A stretch of 64,000 bases of DNA from the NCBI GenBank assembly GCA_004297395.1, contig SCUO01000093.1, positions 62,001-126,000 on the forward strand, given 5' to 3'. Of this stretch, positions 24,398-33,329 are shown in pieces. Position 1 is the stretch's first letter. Each line of letters starts with the position of its first letter. Source of the stretch: Chloroflexota bacterium. GTDB lineage: Bacteria; Chloroflexota; Limnocylindria; Limnocylindrales; CSP1-4. The position numbers and the translations under genes were made by a program. Under the pieces are notes generated by a model, which searched no databases, was not told the DNA's origin, and worked only from the letters and a program-made list of their open reading frames with translations.

Positions 24398-25465
24398 ATG
24401 GAAAAGATGTCGTACTACGCGTTCGTGTCGGCCATGCTCGTGACGGCGTTCGCGCTGGTGCTGTACGTGGCGTACGCGATCTCGGGCCTCCGGGCCGCCC
24501 GGATGCAGACCGCCGGCAACGGCTTGGGCATGCGGACCGGCACATTGGGCCTGGTCGTCGAGCCCCGGACCGCCACCTTCGGCCGGTACGGGTCCATCCT
24601 CGGCTGGCTGGCCTTCGCCTTCCTGTCCGCCTGGCTCGTGTTCCGCACGATCGCGACCGGGCATGGCCCGTTCGCCAACATGTACGAGTTCTCGGTGGCC
24701 TTCGCCTGGGGCATCCTGGGCGCCTACTACTGGTTCGAGCGGAGCTACCACCAGCGGATCCTCGGCCTCCTGGCCCTGCCCATCGCGCTGGCGATGATGC
24801 TCTACGCAGCGACGATCCCGAACCAGATCGACCCGCTCCTGCCGGCCCTCCAGAACAACCTCCTGCTGACCGTCCACGTCGCGGTCGCGATCGTCGCCTA
24901 CGGCTCCTTCTCGATCGCCTTCGTGGCCGCCCTGCTGTTCCTCTTCCAGCAGCGCCCGATCGAGCGGGCCTTCGGACTCGGCTTCACGGTCTCGCTCCTC
25001 GCCCTGGTCGTCGGGGCGATCCTGTCGGCCCTCCTGGTCGGGTTCGTCGTCGCGGTGATCGCCGGCCTGGTGGTCGGCGCGATCGTCTACGCGCTCGACG
25101 GCCGGCGCGGGCTCGCCACTATCGACACGAGCGGCGGCAGCTGGGGCCTGCCGCGGCCGGCGGTACTCGACGAGATCGGCTACAAGGCCGTCGTCGTCGG
25201 CTTCCCGTTCCTGGCCGCCACGATCGTCCTCGGAGCGCTCTGGGCCGAGGTCGCCTGGGGCCGCTACTGGAACTGGGATCCCAAGGAGACGGCCTCGCTC
25301 GTGACTTGGCTCATCTACGCGACCTACCTCCACGCCCGGGTGATCCGGGGCTGGACGGGCAGCCGCGCCGCGATCCTGCTCCAGATCGGCTTCGGGGCCA
25401 CGATCCTGACCTACTTCGGCAACTACTTCTTCGGCGGGCTCCACAGCTACGCCGGGCTCGGCTGA
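24398..25465 (+). CDS. ccsA: Cytochrome c synthase subunit CcsA (system II)
   Basis: This 355-residue polytopic protein has the WWD-type haem-handling signature in WGRYWNWDPKETASLVTWLI and conserved histidines (TGHGPFAN, TVHVAVAI, YLHARV, LHSYAG). With ResB it attaches haem to CXXCH motifs outside the membrane. The start ATG follows a GAGGAGAGG ribosome site. Compared with typical CcsA it has a central extra pair of helices and a loop (about residues 205-275). At least five multihaem cytochromes in this window would be its substrates. Confidence 0.94.
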   Translation: MEKMSYYAFVSAMLVTAFALVLYVAYAISGLRAARMQTAGNGLGMRTGTLGLVVEPRTATFGRYGSILGWLAFAFLSAWLVFRTIATGHGPFANMYEFSVAFAWGILGAYYWFERSYHQRILGLLALPIALAMMLYAATIPNQIDPLLPALQNNLLLTVHVAVAIVAYGSFSIAFVAALLFLFQQRPIERAFGLGFTVSLLALVVGAILSALLVGFVVAVIAGLVVGAIVYALDGRRGLATIDTSGGSWGLPRPAVLDEIGYKAVVVGFPFLAATIVLGALWAEVAWGRYWNWDPKETASLVTWLIYATYLHARVIRGWTGSRAAILLQIGFGATILTYFGNYFFGGLHSYAGLG

Positions 25466-25505
25466 GCGGCCGGGCAGGAACGCGAGAAAGCGAGAGGTGG
25501 CTGCG

Positions 25506-26129
25506 ATGCAGACCACGCAGGCACGCCCGAGTGGGGTGGCGCCTACGTCGCGCCCGCGACTCCGCATCCCCGGCAGCGAGCGAGTCCGGACGATCGCGAT
25601 CATGGTCGTCGTGGGCGTCCTGGTCGCGGCCGGGGTGTGGTTCCTCGACCGGAACGGAGCGTCCGGCTACACGACCGTCGAGCTTACCGGCGACACCTCG
25701 GGCCCACGGCCCGTCGTGGGAGCCACCGCCCCCGACTTCGCTGCCCTGACCGTCGACGGCGAGCCATTCAGGCTCGCCGACCTCGCCGGCCAGCCGGTCT
25801 GGCTGACCTTCGGGGCAAGCTGGTGCGCCGACTGTCGGGTCGAGGCGCCCGACCTCCAGGCGACCTACGAGCGCTACGCGCCGCAGGGCCTGGCGATCGT
25901 GAGCATCTGGATCGAGGAGACCGACGCGGACGTCCGCGACTACACCGGGCGGGTGGGCCTGACGTTCACCCGGATCTCCGATCCCACGACGTCCCTTGCG
26001 AGCCGCTACCGAACGTACGGGCTGCCCACCCACTTCTTCATCGGCCCTGACGGCACCATCCGCGAGGTCCGCCTCGGCGGGCTCCCCGCCGAGGAGATGG
26101 ACCGGCTGGCCCGGTCGATCCTCGAGTAG
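25506..26129 (+). CDS. Membrane-anchored thioredoxin-like protein (ResA/TlpA family)
   Basis: The 207-residue protein has one N-terminal transmembrane helix (about 32-50) and an external thioredoxin fold of the AhpC/TSA-Redoxin type with active site WCADC in GASWCADCRVEAP and the cis-Pro segment YGLPTHFFIG. It would reduce apocytochrome cysteines, fed by CcdA. ATG is preceded by an AGAGGTGG ribosome site. It completes the maturation set and directly precedes a decahaem cytochrome gene. Confidence 0.92.
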   Translation: MQTTQARPSGVAPTSRPRLRIPGSERVRTIAIMVVVGVLVAAGVWFLDRNGASGYTTVELTGDTSGPRPVVGATAPDFAALTVDGEPFRLADLAGQPVWLTFGASWCADCRVEAPDLQATYERYAPQGLAIVSIWIEETDADVRDYTGRVGLTFTRISDPTTSLASRYRTYGLPTHFFIGPDGTIREVRLGGLPAEEMDRLARSILE

Positions 26130-26136
26130 CCGACCA

Positions 26137-27852
26137 GTGACGGACAGCGACGATCGGGATCTCCGCTCAGGTCGCCCTGACGCCGCGCCCGCCGAGGCCG
26201 AGGACGTCGTCATCGCGCCCCCCGCGGCCGAGGACGTCGCGGCGTCCGCCGAAGCCGGTTTCGCGCCCGCGCCCCCGCCGTTGGCGGCGCCGGCCCAGTC
26301 GCGGGTCCGGTCGCTGTTCGCCCGGCTGCGCGGCTTCATCCACCCGCCCCGGACCCGCAGCGGCATGGCCGCCCTGGTCCTCGTCCTGGGGGCCGCCGGC
26401 ACATTCTTCGTCGTCGGGGCGACGTCGGTCATCGCCTGGACGGAGACGGCCGACTTCTGTGGTCGCTGCCACACGATGGGCCCCGAGCTCGCCGCCCACG
26501 CCGCCGGACCGCACAGCGACCTGACCTGCGGCGAGTGCCACGTGGGCCCCGGTGTCGAGGGCTGGGTCAAGGCGAAGATCAACGGCACCCGCCAGCTCAT
26601 CGAGATCGTCCTCGGGACCTTCCCGGAGCCGATCCCGCCGCCCGATCACGACAGCCTGCCGCCGCCATCCGAGACGTGCCTTCGGTGCCACAGCCTCGAC
26701 CGGGTGGGGACGGCCGATCTCCTCACCAGGACCCAGTACACCGAGGACGAGACGAATACCCGGCAATTCGTCGGGTTGATGATCCGGCCCGGGGGCGGGG
26801 ACGTCTTCGATGTCGACCGCAGCGTCCACTGGCACGTCCTGGCCGACGTCGAGTTTCGCTCGGACGACGAATCCAGCCAAGCCATCCGGTGGGTCGGCGT
26901 GACCCGCGAAGACGGGACCGTCGACGAGTACATCCGCCAGGACGAGATCAGGCTGGCCGAGGATGTCGGCCCGGACCTCGAGCGGATCAAGCGCGAGACC
27001 GTCACGCGCCCGATGGACTGCATCAGCTGCCACAACCGGATCGGCCACCCGCTGCCCAGCCCGCGCAAGGCGATCGACCAGTCGCTGGCCTCGGGCAGGA
27101 TCGATCCGGCCCTGCCGTACATCAAGCGCGAGGCGATGCGCCTCCTGTGGTCGGACTTCCCCTCGGATCTCGCCGCGGACGCCGAGATCGACCGCCTCCG
27201 GAGCTTCTACGAGCTGCGCTACCCGTCGACGGCCGCGACCCAGGGAGCCGCCATCGACGACGCCATCGCGGAGCTCAAGGTCCTCTACCGCCTGGCCGCC
27301 AGCCCGGAGATGCGGATCACGGCGACGACGTATCCGGACAACCTGGGCCACGTCGACTTCCCGGGCTGCTTCCGGTGCCACGACGGCGGCCACTTCCTCG
27401 TCGAGGACGGGGTCGCGACGAAGACGGCGATCCCGTCCAGCTGCGATACCTGCCACACCTTCCCGCAGATCGGCGGGGCGATCGCCAGCCTGCCGCTGGG
27501 CGTCCCGCCCGACAGCCACGACGACCGGGTCTGGGTCTTCAACCACCGGCTCGTGGCCGAGGGCGTCGATCCCGGCACGAACTCGTGCGGCGAGTGCCAC
27601 GCCCGCGACTATTGCAGCAACTGCCACGCGACCGGCGCGGTCACCGTCGACCACGACCAGATGCTGACCAACCATGCCGAGTCGATCCGCCAGAGCGGCG
27701 CCCAGTCCTGCGCCTACTGCCACCAGCCGACGTATTGCGCGCGCTGCCACAGCGAGCCGGTGCTGCCGGGTGGGAAGCCCATCGGAGCGCGGCTCCCGGA
27801 GGCGCCGCCCGGGATCGATTGGCCCCTCATCGCCCGCGTCGACAGTCCCTGA
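26137..27852 (+). CDS. NapC/NirT-like membrane-anchored decahaem cytochrome
   Basis: The 571-residue protein has an acidic Pro/Ala-rich cytoplasmic N-terminus and one transmembrane helix (about 77-101). Directly after this comes a NapC/NirT-like part with FCGRCHTMGPE and CGECHVG. Eight further CXXCH motifs follow, ten in all (CLRCH, CISCH, CFRCH, CDTCH, CGECH, CSNCH, CAYCH, CARCH). NapC/NrfH relatives take electrons from membrane quinol and pass them to external partners. A fused, larger electron-transfer head is present here. It starts with GTG seven bases after the thioredoxin gene and ends the maturation/cytochrome locus, followed by a hairpin. Confidence 0.9.
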   Translation: MTDSDDRDLRSGRPDAAPAEAEDVVIAPPAAEDVAASAEAGFAPAPPPLAAPAQSRVRSLFARLRGFIHPPRTRSGMAALVLVLGAAGTFFVVGATSVIAWTETADFCGRCHTMGPELAAHAAGPHSDLTCGECHVGPGVEGWVKAKINGTRQLIEIVLGTFPEPIPPPDHDSLPPPSETCLRCHSLDRVGTADLLTRTQYTEDETNTRQFVGLMIRPGGGDVFDVDRSVHWHVLADVEFRSDDESSQAIRWVGVTREDGTVDEYIRQDEIRLAEDVGPDLERIKRETVTRPMDCISCHNRIGHPLPSPRKAIDQSLASGRIDPALPYIKREAMRLLWSDFPSDLAADAEIDRLRSFYELRYPSTAATQGAAIDDAIAELKVLYRLAASPEMRITATTYPDNLGHVDFPGCFRCHDGGHFLVEDGVATKTAIPSSCDTCHTFPQIGGAIASLPLGVPPDSHDDRVWVFNHRLVAEGVDPGTNSCGECHARDYCSNCHATGAVTVDHDQMLTNHAESIRQSGAQSCAYCHQPTYCARCHSEPVLPGGKPIGARLPEAPPGIDWPLIARVDSP

Positions 27853-27873
27853 GCTGTCCATGAGCTGAGGCTC

Positions 27874-27892
27874 GCCTGCCCCTGCCGCAGGC
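27874..27892 (+). terminator. Hairpin after the decahaem gene
   Basis: GCCTGC (27874-27879) pairs with GCAGGC (27887-27892) across a 7-base loop, 21 bases after the stop codon. No U-tract follows, so it is a weak terminator candidate closing the long cytochrome locus. Confidence 0.45.
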
Positions 27893-28200
27893 AGACCCGC
27901 CGGGCCAAAGTCGGGGCCTCGAATCCCGAGCGCCCGATCTGGACGCCGGCCTTCGACGGCCGCGAGCCTTCCTTCCCGTGGCCGATTCCGATGGCATCGT
28001 CAAGATGCCGGCAAGCCTCCGGATACGGGCACGGGCGAGCCCTCGCCGAGCTCGCGAGGACGCGCCCGTGGGTGGCGCCCGGCCGGCCGAGGTCAGCAGG
28101 GCGGGCTTGCGGCCCTCGCGGCCGTGGAGTTGACGATGTGAGCGTCACCGGCAGGCCCAAGGCCGATGCTCCCGCCGTGGAGGCGGGCTTTCCCGGCTCG
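27893..28200. other. Gene-free stretch
   Basis: I see no supported gene or RNA here. The stretch lies between the end of the cytochrome locus and the tail of an SRPBCC pseudogene. Confidence 0.5.
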
Positions 28201-28568
28201 CTACCGCCGCGCTCGCCGGAGGTTGTGCGGGAACGTTGGCCCTGGCGGGCGACGGATGTCGGCGCGGACGACGGGGTCGGTCGCGTGTCGCCGGGCGAGC
28301 TCCAGGTTCAGGCTCTGCTCGCCGCGGGCCATGGCCCAGCGATGGTTGGCGCCGAAGACCGGCTTCATGACCGGCGACAGGGTCTTGAGGACGCCCTGAC
28401 GACCCGCCCGACCCCGTCCGCCGCCCCGGGTTCCTCGACGGCGACATCGAGGTAGACGGACGGCCACCAGCGAGCCAGGCCGGCGGCGTCGCCGAGGACG
28501 TCGCTGATCTCCTCGCGCGTCGCCGGCACGTGCCAGGTCGTGATGAAGTGGTAGTCGTTCGAGGGCAT
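28201..28568 (-). pseudogene. Degraded SRPBCC-family gene
   Basis: The minus strand begins at an ATG (28568) with a good SRPBCC N-terminus (HFITTWHVPATREEISDVL, then ARWWPSVYLDV) for about 57 residues. It then loses frame near 28400. A second frame continues with the family-like C-terminus (VFGANHRWAMARGEQSLNLE, PPGPTFPHN) to a stop at 28201. The combined length, about 120 residues, is shorter than an intact copy, so an internal deletion plus frameshift is likely. Two intact SRPBCC genes exist elsewhere in the window (50127, 50576). Confidence 0.65.
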
Positions 28569-28678
28569 CCCCGTCACCCCGTGATGCGTCGCGGACGACC
28601 GCGGCGCCACATGGGTCGCCGCTCGGCCGTCCCGTCGGAAGCCTGCCACGAACGTCGCCCGCCGATGGAGCCAAGCCG

Positions 28679-30283
28679 ATGGATCGCCACCTTCCCCGCA
28701 CGGTCATCGCGCTGGCGCTCCTGCTCGGCGTCCTGACGGATCTGCTGTTCGATCGGTCGCTCCTGGGCCTCAACGTCCCGATCGGCGTCGCCGCGCTGCT
28801 CGGCACGCTGACCTGGCTCGGCCGCCGCCGGGGCCGGCCCGACCCCGCCGACCTGTGGCTGCCGGCCGTGGCGATGCTCGCCGCGCTGGTCGTTGCCGCC
28901 CGAACGGACGGCGTCATCGTGGGGCTCAACCTGCTCCTGGCGGCCGCAGCCGTCGCGGCCTGGTCATACGCCGCGGCCGGGGTGGCCGTGACCCGCCGAG
29001 CCGTGACCGCGGTCGTGGAGCTCGGCATCTGGGCTTCGATGGCCATCCTCGGCGGCTCCGCGTCCGTCCTCGGCCACGCGGCGGCGGCCTCGGGGGCGTC
29101 GGGCGCCCGGGCCGTCGATCGGCTGGGTCGGGCCGCGCCCGTCGTCCGCGGCATCCTCCTCGCACTGCCGGTCCTGATCGTCTTCGCCGCACTCCTGTCG
29201 TCCGCGGATGCGGTCTTCGCCCGGCTGATGGCCGACATCCTGCAGGTCCCGTTCGATCCCAGCGAGGTGGTTCGTCGGGCGATCGTCGTTCTCGTTGCGG
29301 CGTGGCTGATCGGCGGGACGCTGGCCATCACGTCGGGATTGGTGGCGCTGCCACGGCTGCCGGCGCCGGCGCCGTTGCGGGGCTGGTGGTCCAGGACGCC
29401 CGCCTCGCGCGATCGCGCCGGAGCTGATGCGGTCGACGGGGACGATGGTGATCGCTTCGAGGATGCCGGCACGGCGACCTCCGGCGGCGCCGGCTCGCGC
29501 CGGCCGGTGGCCTCGACCGAGGCGGTCGTGGTCCTCGCCGCGGTGGACCTCCTGTTCGCGGTCTTCGTCGTCCTCCAGCTCGCCTACCTGTTCGGCGGCG
29601 GCGACACCCTGGCGGCCACGGGACAGCCGTACAGCGCCTACGCCCGGTCTGGGTACTTCGAGCTGGTTGCGGTCGTTATCCTCGCCGGCGGCCTGCTCAT
29701 GGTCGGCAGCGTCCTGGCGGGCCGCGGCCGGGCCTTCGTCGCGAGCGCCCTCGTCCTGCTCGGCCTGACCGGCCTGATCCTCGTCTCGGCGGCCGTCCGG
29801 CTGAGCCTGTACCTCCAGGCCTACGGCTGGACCGAGCTGCGCTTCTACGTCGGCGCCTCGATCGCCTGGCTGGCCATCGCCGGGGTGCTCGCCACCCTCC
29901 TCCTCGTGAGGGACCGGATGCGCTGGCTCATCCACGGCCTCGTCATGGCCGCCATCGCAATCACCCTCGGCGTGTCGGTCCTCGGGCCGCAGGCGTTCGT
30001 CACGGGCCAGAACGTGGCCCGGGTCCTGGATCCGTCGCTAGTTCCGCCTGACGGCTACGCGGGCTTCGACGTGGGCTACCTCCTGACGCTCGACGACGAC
30101 GCCATCCCGGCCCTCGTGGCGTCCCTCGGATCGCTGGGACCGGACGAGCGGCAGGACGTCCTGGAGGTCCTCCTGACCCGCCGCGACCGCCTGGCTGCCG
30201 AGCTCGCCGAGGCAGGCCCGGTGTCATGGAATCTCGCCCGAGAGCGGGCCAGGGAGGCGCTCGCGGCACTTCCCGACCGGTAG
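28679..30283 (+). CDS. Polytopic membrane protein, DUF4173/DUF4153-like
   Basis: This 534-residue protein has about eleven to thirteen predicted transmembrane helices and signature segments YARSGYFELVAVVILAGG and LYLQAYGWTELRFYVG, which recall DUF4173 proteins. A charged cytoplasmic loop (about 240-280) interrupts the membrane region and the C-terminal 80 residues are soluble. Function is unknown. It stands alone between a pseudogene and the ACT-domain gene. ATG at 28679 begins just before the first helix. Confidence 0.75.
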   Translation: MDRHLPRTVIALALLLGVLTDLLFDRSLLGLNVPIGVAALLGTLTWLGRRRGRPDPADLWLPAVAMLAALVVAARTDGVIVGLNLLLAAAAVAAWSYAAAGVAVTRRAVTAVVELGIWASMAILGGSASVLGHAAAASGASGARAVDRLGRAAPVVRGILLALPVLIVFAALLSSADAVFARLMADILQVPFDPSEVVRRAIVVLVAAWLIGGTLAITSGLVALPRLPAPAPLRGWWSRTPASRDRAGADAVDGDDGDRFEDAGTATSGGAGSRRPVASTEAVVVLAAVDLLFAVFVVLQLAYLFGGGDTLAATGQPYSAYARSGYFELVAVVILAGGLLMVGSVLAGRGRAFVASALVLLGLTGLILVSAAVRLSLYLQAYGWTELRFYVGASIAWLAIAGVLATLLLVRDRMRWLIHGLVMAAIAITLGVSVLGPQAFVTGQNVARVLDPSLVPPDGYAGFDVGYLLTLDDDAIPALVASLGSLGPDERQDVLEVLLTRRDRLAAELAEAGPVSWNLARERAREALAALPDR

Positions 30284-30348
30284 GGTCATCCCAACCACGG
30301 CGCGAGCCCGAGCTCCTCCGGCTCGCTCCGCGTGAAGGTTGCGACGGG

Positions 30349-30377
30349 TTGGCGGGTCCGGGCGAGGGGACTAGAAT
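30349..30377 (+). promoter_or_regulatory. Sigma-70-type promoter of the ACT-domain gene
   Basis: TTGGCG (30349-30354) and TAGAAT (30372-30377) are separated by 17 bases. The predicted transcript would carry about 65 bases of leader with a GGAGGAG ribosome site. Confidence 0.6.
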
Positions 30378-30450
30378 CGGCCACTTCAGCGGCCTGCCCC
30401 GGCGGGCGAATGTCCGTCGCCCCGGGTCCAGCCAGCGGAGGAGCCTCCTC

Positions 30451-30855
30451 ATGAATGCGTTCATCGTGGAGCTCAAGAACAAGCCCGGTCAGCTCGCCCG
30501 AGCCACCGAATCGATCGCCCAGAAGGGGATCAACATCCTCGGCTTCAGCGGAGCCACCTGCGGCGATTCGGGGAGCATCGTGCTCCTCACCAACGACGAG
30601 GCGGCGACGAAACGCGCCCTCGGCGACGCCGGATTCCGACCCCGTGAGGTCGAGCTCGTGGTCGCCAGCCTGGCCAACCAGCCCGGCTCGCTCGCGACGG
30701 TTGCCCGCACCCTCGCCGACGCGGGCGTGAACATCGAGGCGGCCGTACCGACGGGCATGGAGGGAGGCAACGTCAGCGTCGCCTTCGCGACCGACAACCC
30801 GTCCAGGGCGCGCCAGGTCCTTGGCGAGCGGGTCGCCGTCGGCGCCCACCGCTAG
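30451..30855 (+). CDS. Tandem ACT-domain protein
   Basis: This 134-residue protein is made of two ACT domains (about residues 1-65 and 68-134). Each has the typical strand-helix opening: IVELKNKPGQLARATESIA and VVASLANQPGSLATVARTLA. ACT pairs bind amino acids or related small molecules and regulate enzymes. Here no catalytic domain is attached, so it may be a free regulatory subunit. The ATG follows GGAGGAG seven bases upstream. A perfect terminator hairpin lies 40 bases after the stop. Confidence 0.88.
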   Translation: MNAFIVELKNKPGQLARATESIAQKGINILGFSGATCGDSGSIVLLTNDEAATKRALGDAGFRPREVELVVASLANQPGSLATVARTLADAGVNIEAAVPTGMEGGNVSVAFATDNPSRARQVLGERVAVGAHR

Positions 30856-30895
30856 GTCCAGCCCCGCAGGTCCAGCCACCCAGGTCGCGAATCAT

Positions 30896-30923
30896 GAAGC
30901 CCCGGGCTGGCGCCCGGGGCTTC
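30896..30923. terminator. Bidirectional intrinsic-type terminator
   Basis: GAAGCCCCGGGC (30896-30907) pairs perfectly with GCCCGGGGCTTC (30912-30923) across the loop TGGC. It lies between two convergent genes and can serve both. Confidence 0.8.
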
Positions 30924-30945
30924 GAGCTGGGAGGAGCCGCGCGGG

Positions 30946-31368
30946 TCAGCCCCAGGACGGCGGCACCTTGTTGACCGAGCAGAAGAAGAGCCGCACCGGG
31001 CTGTCGGCGATCGACAGCAGGCCGGCCGCCTCCCAGGCCAGGATGTCGGCATCGTTCGTCAGCTGGACCGGCGTCACGCCGGTCGCCCAGGTGATCGGGT
31101 AGACCGCCCAGCGGCCGCCGTTGAAGTCCGTGTCGCCGGGCTTGGTCTCGGCGACGTTGATGAGACCGCTCCCGAGGGCGTAGATCCGGTCGTACGTGAA
31201 GTCGGGGGCGCCGGTGTTCGAGAAGTCGGTCGGCGTGCCGACCGTCCGGTAGCGGACGTCGTCGACGTAGAAGGCCAGGTTGGGCGGGCCGCCGGCGGCG
31301 ACGGTGGACGCGGCCACCGAGACGAGGAGCGCGGCGCTGGTGACGGCCGCGGCGAGACGTCGGAACAT
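30946..31368 (-). CDS. Secreted hypothetical protein
   Basis: The 140-residue precursor has a signal peptide (likely cleaved after VAA near residue 25) and a compact mature domain containing segments YVDDVRYRTVGTPTDF and NGGRWAVYPITWATG. Only one cysteine is present and there is no membrane segment. No family is recognised. An excellent GGAGG ribosome site precedes the ATG. It is divergent from the second OmpR-type two-component system, so the operator at 31479 could also control it. Confidence 0.75.
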   Translation of the reverse strand: MFRRLAAAVTSAALLVSVAASTVAAGGPPNLAFYVDDVRYRTVGTPTDFSNTGAPDFTYDRIYALGSGLINVAETKPGDTDFNGGRWAVYPITWATGVTPVQLTNDADILAWEAAGLLSIADSPVRLFFCSVNKVPPSWG

Positions 31369-31478
31369 GGGGTTCCTCCTTGGGCCGACCCGGTGGGGGA
31401 CTGGTCGGCGAGCCGTCCCGCATCCGGCGGGAGTGGGGTGGACTGTCGCGACCCGGGACGACGCGTCGATGACGCCGC

Positions 31479-31496
31479 GTCACGGAGGCGTCACGG
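31479..31496 (+). promoter_or_regulatory. OmpR-type direct-repeat operator, copy 1
   Basis: GTCACGG occurs twice with an 11-base period (31479-31485 and 31490-31496), just before the response regulator gene. The same arrangement with GTCATCG is found at 33330. An 11-bp spaced direct repeat is typical of OmpR/PhoB binding sites, which suggests autoregulation. Confidence 0.6.
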
Positions 31497-31520
31497 TTGT
31501 CCCCCAGCCTTCGACGGGCG

Positions 31521-32261
31521 ATGATCGACCTCGTGGCACGCCCTGAAGCAGCCCCCATCCTCGTCGTCGATGACGACCCCAAGATCGTGGCCCTCGTCCG
31601 CGCCTACCTGGAGCGCGAGCGCTTCCGAGTCGTGACCGCCGGCGACGGCCGGGCCGCCCTCCGCGCGATCGAGGAGCACGAGCCCCGCCTGGTCGTGCTC
31701 GACCTCATGCTGCCCGAGGTCGACGGCCTGGCGGTCATCCGCCGGACGCGGGCGATGGGCGACATCCCGATCCTGGTCCTGTCGGCGCGCGGCTCCACCG
31801 GCGACCGGATCCAGGGCCTGACCGAGGGCGCCGACGACTACCTGCCCAAGCCCTTCTCGCCGGCCGAGCTCGTCGCCCGCGTCAGGACGATCCTCCGCCG
31901 GACGGAGCGCGACGCCCTCGATGGCGGCGGCGACGTGCGCTACCGGACCGGCGACCTCGAGGTCGACCTCGCCCGGCACGCCGTCCGGGTGGGCGGCCGC
32001 GACATCATCCTGAGCGTCCTGGAGCTGCGGCTCCTCGCGGCCCTCCTCGCGGCCGATGGCCGGATCCTCAGTCGCGACCAGCTGCTCGACGCCATCCACG
32101 GCGTCGGCGAGGCCGACGTCACGGACCGGGCCATCGATGTCTACGTCAAGCGCCTGCGCGAGAAGCTGGGCGACGACCCGGCCGCCCCGCGCTTCGTCGC
32201 GACGGTCCGAGGAGCCGGCTACCGGGCGGCCGGTCCGGTCGAACGGCTGGCGCCGGCATGA
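31521..32261 (+). CDS. OmpR/PhoB-family response regulator
   Basis: The 246-residue protein has a receiver domain with acidic pair in ILVVDDDP, phosphoacceptor in LVVLDLMLPEVDG, and lysine in YLPKPFSPAEL. The C-terminal winged helix includes SRDQLLDAIHG and IDVYVKRLREKLGDD. ATG at 31521 was chosen. A TTG at 31497 would place the start inside the operator repeat. It overlaps the histidine kinase by ATGA. Likely target: the DM13 gene after the kinase, which carries the same operator. Confidence 0.93.
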   Translation: MIDLVARPEAAPILVVDDDPKIVALVRAYLERERFRVVTAGDGRAALRAIEEHEPRLVVLDLMLPEVDGLAVIRRTRAMGDIPILVLSARGSTGDRIQGLTEGADDYLPKPFSPAELVARVRTILRRTERDALDGGGDVRYRTGDLEVDLARHAVRVGGRDIILSVLELRLLAALLAADGRILSRDQLLDAIHGVGEADVTDRAIDVYVKRLREKLGDDPAAPRFVATVRGAGYRAAGPVERLAPA

Positions 32262-33325
32262 ACGGCCGCACCGGGATTGCGGCCCGGATCGCGCTCGCGG
32301 CCCTCGTCGTCGCCGGGATCGCGGTCGCGGTCGTCGCGGTCGGCGTCCTGCGCGTGGGCGGCGAATCGTTCGAGGCGCTGATGATGGCGGCCGGTGATTC
32401 CGCGGAGCACGCTCGGGCGATGTTCGACGAGAGCGTGACCGTCGTCTTCGGGATCGCCCTGGCGGTCGCGGGGGTCGTTGCCCTCGTCCTCGCCGCGATC
32501 TTCGGCCGGATGCTGGCCCGGCCGATCCAGCACGTCGCCGGCGCGGCGAAGCGGATCTCGGCGGGCGACCTCACGGCTCGCGTCCCCGAGGAAGGCCCGG
32601 CCGAGGTCCGGGGACTGGCGGCCGCCTACAACACGATGGCCGACCGCCTCGAGGAGCAGGAGATGATGCGCCGCGAGTTCGTGGTCAACGCCTCCCACGA
32701 GCTCCGGACCCCGCTCACGAACCTGCAGGGCTACCTCGAGGCGCTCCGCGACGGCGTCTTGCCGCCGGACCCCGCGACGTTCGATTCGCTCCGCGAGGAG
32801 GTCGACCGGCTGGGCCGCCTGGCGGCCTCGCTGGACGTCCTGGCCGGCGCGGAAGGGGAGCGGCCGCGCCCCGGCGCGGTGGACGTCGGGGCCGTCGTCC
32901 GTGGGGCCGCCGACCTCGTCGGGCCGGCACTCGCCCGCCGATCGGTGGCGCTGACGGTCGCCGCCGGCGACGGCCTCGTCGTCGAGGCCCGTCCCGACGA
33001 GCTGGCCCAGGTCATGGCCAATCTCCTCCAGAACGCGGTCCGCTACACGCCGGCCGGCGGCAGCGTCCGGGTCGAGGCCGCGCGGACGCCTGAGGGCATC
33101 CTCGTCCGCGTCGCCAACACCGGCGCGCCCATCCCGAGCGACGACCTGCCACGCGTCTGGGAGCGCTTCTACCGGGTCGAGAAATCGCGCGACCGGGAGC
33201 GGGGCGGCGCCGGCATCGGCCTGGCCATCGTCAAGCGCCTCGTCGAGGATGCCGGGGGCCGGGTGGGCGCCGCCTCGGACGACGCCTGGACGACGTTCTG
33301 GTTCCGGCTCCCGGCTCCCGGATGA
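32258..33325 (+). CDS. Membrane sensor histidine kinase
   Basis: This 355-residue kinase has helices at about 9-33 and 63-85 flanking a roughly 30-residue external loop. HAMP, then HisKA (VNASHELRTPLTNLQGYLE) and HATPase (NLLQNAVRY, GAGIGLAIVKRL) domains follow. It is coupled to the response regulator by ATGA overlap and is similar in layout to the kinase at 4563. The signal is unknown. Confidence 0.93.
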   Translation: MNGRTGIAARIALAALVVAGIAVAVVAVGVLRVGGESFEALMMAAGDSAEHARAMFDESVTVVFGIALAVAGVVALVLAAIFGRMLARPIQHVAGAAKRISAGDLTARVPEEGPAEVRGLAAAYNTMADRLEEQEMMRREFVVNASHELRTPLTNLQGYLEALRDGVLPPDPATFDSLREEVDRLGRLAASLDVLAGAEGERPRPGAVDVGAVVRGAADLVGPALARRSVALTVAAGDGLVVEARPDELAQVMANLLQNAVRYTPAGGSVRVEAARTPEGILVRVANTGAPIPSDDLPRVWERFYRVEKSRDRERGGAGIGLAIVKRLVEDAGGRVGAASDDAWTTFWFRLPAPG

Positions 33326-33329
33326 TGCC

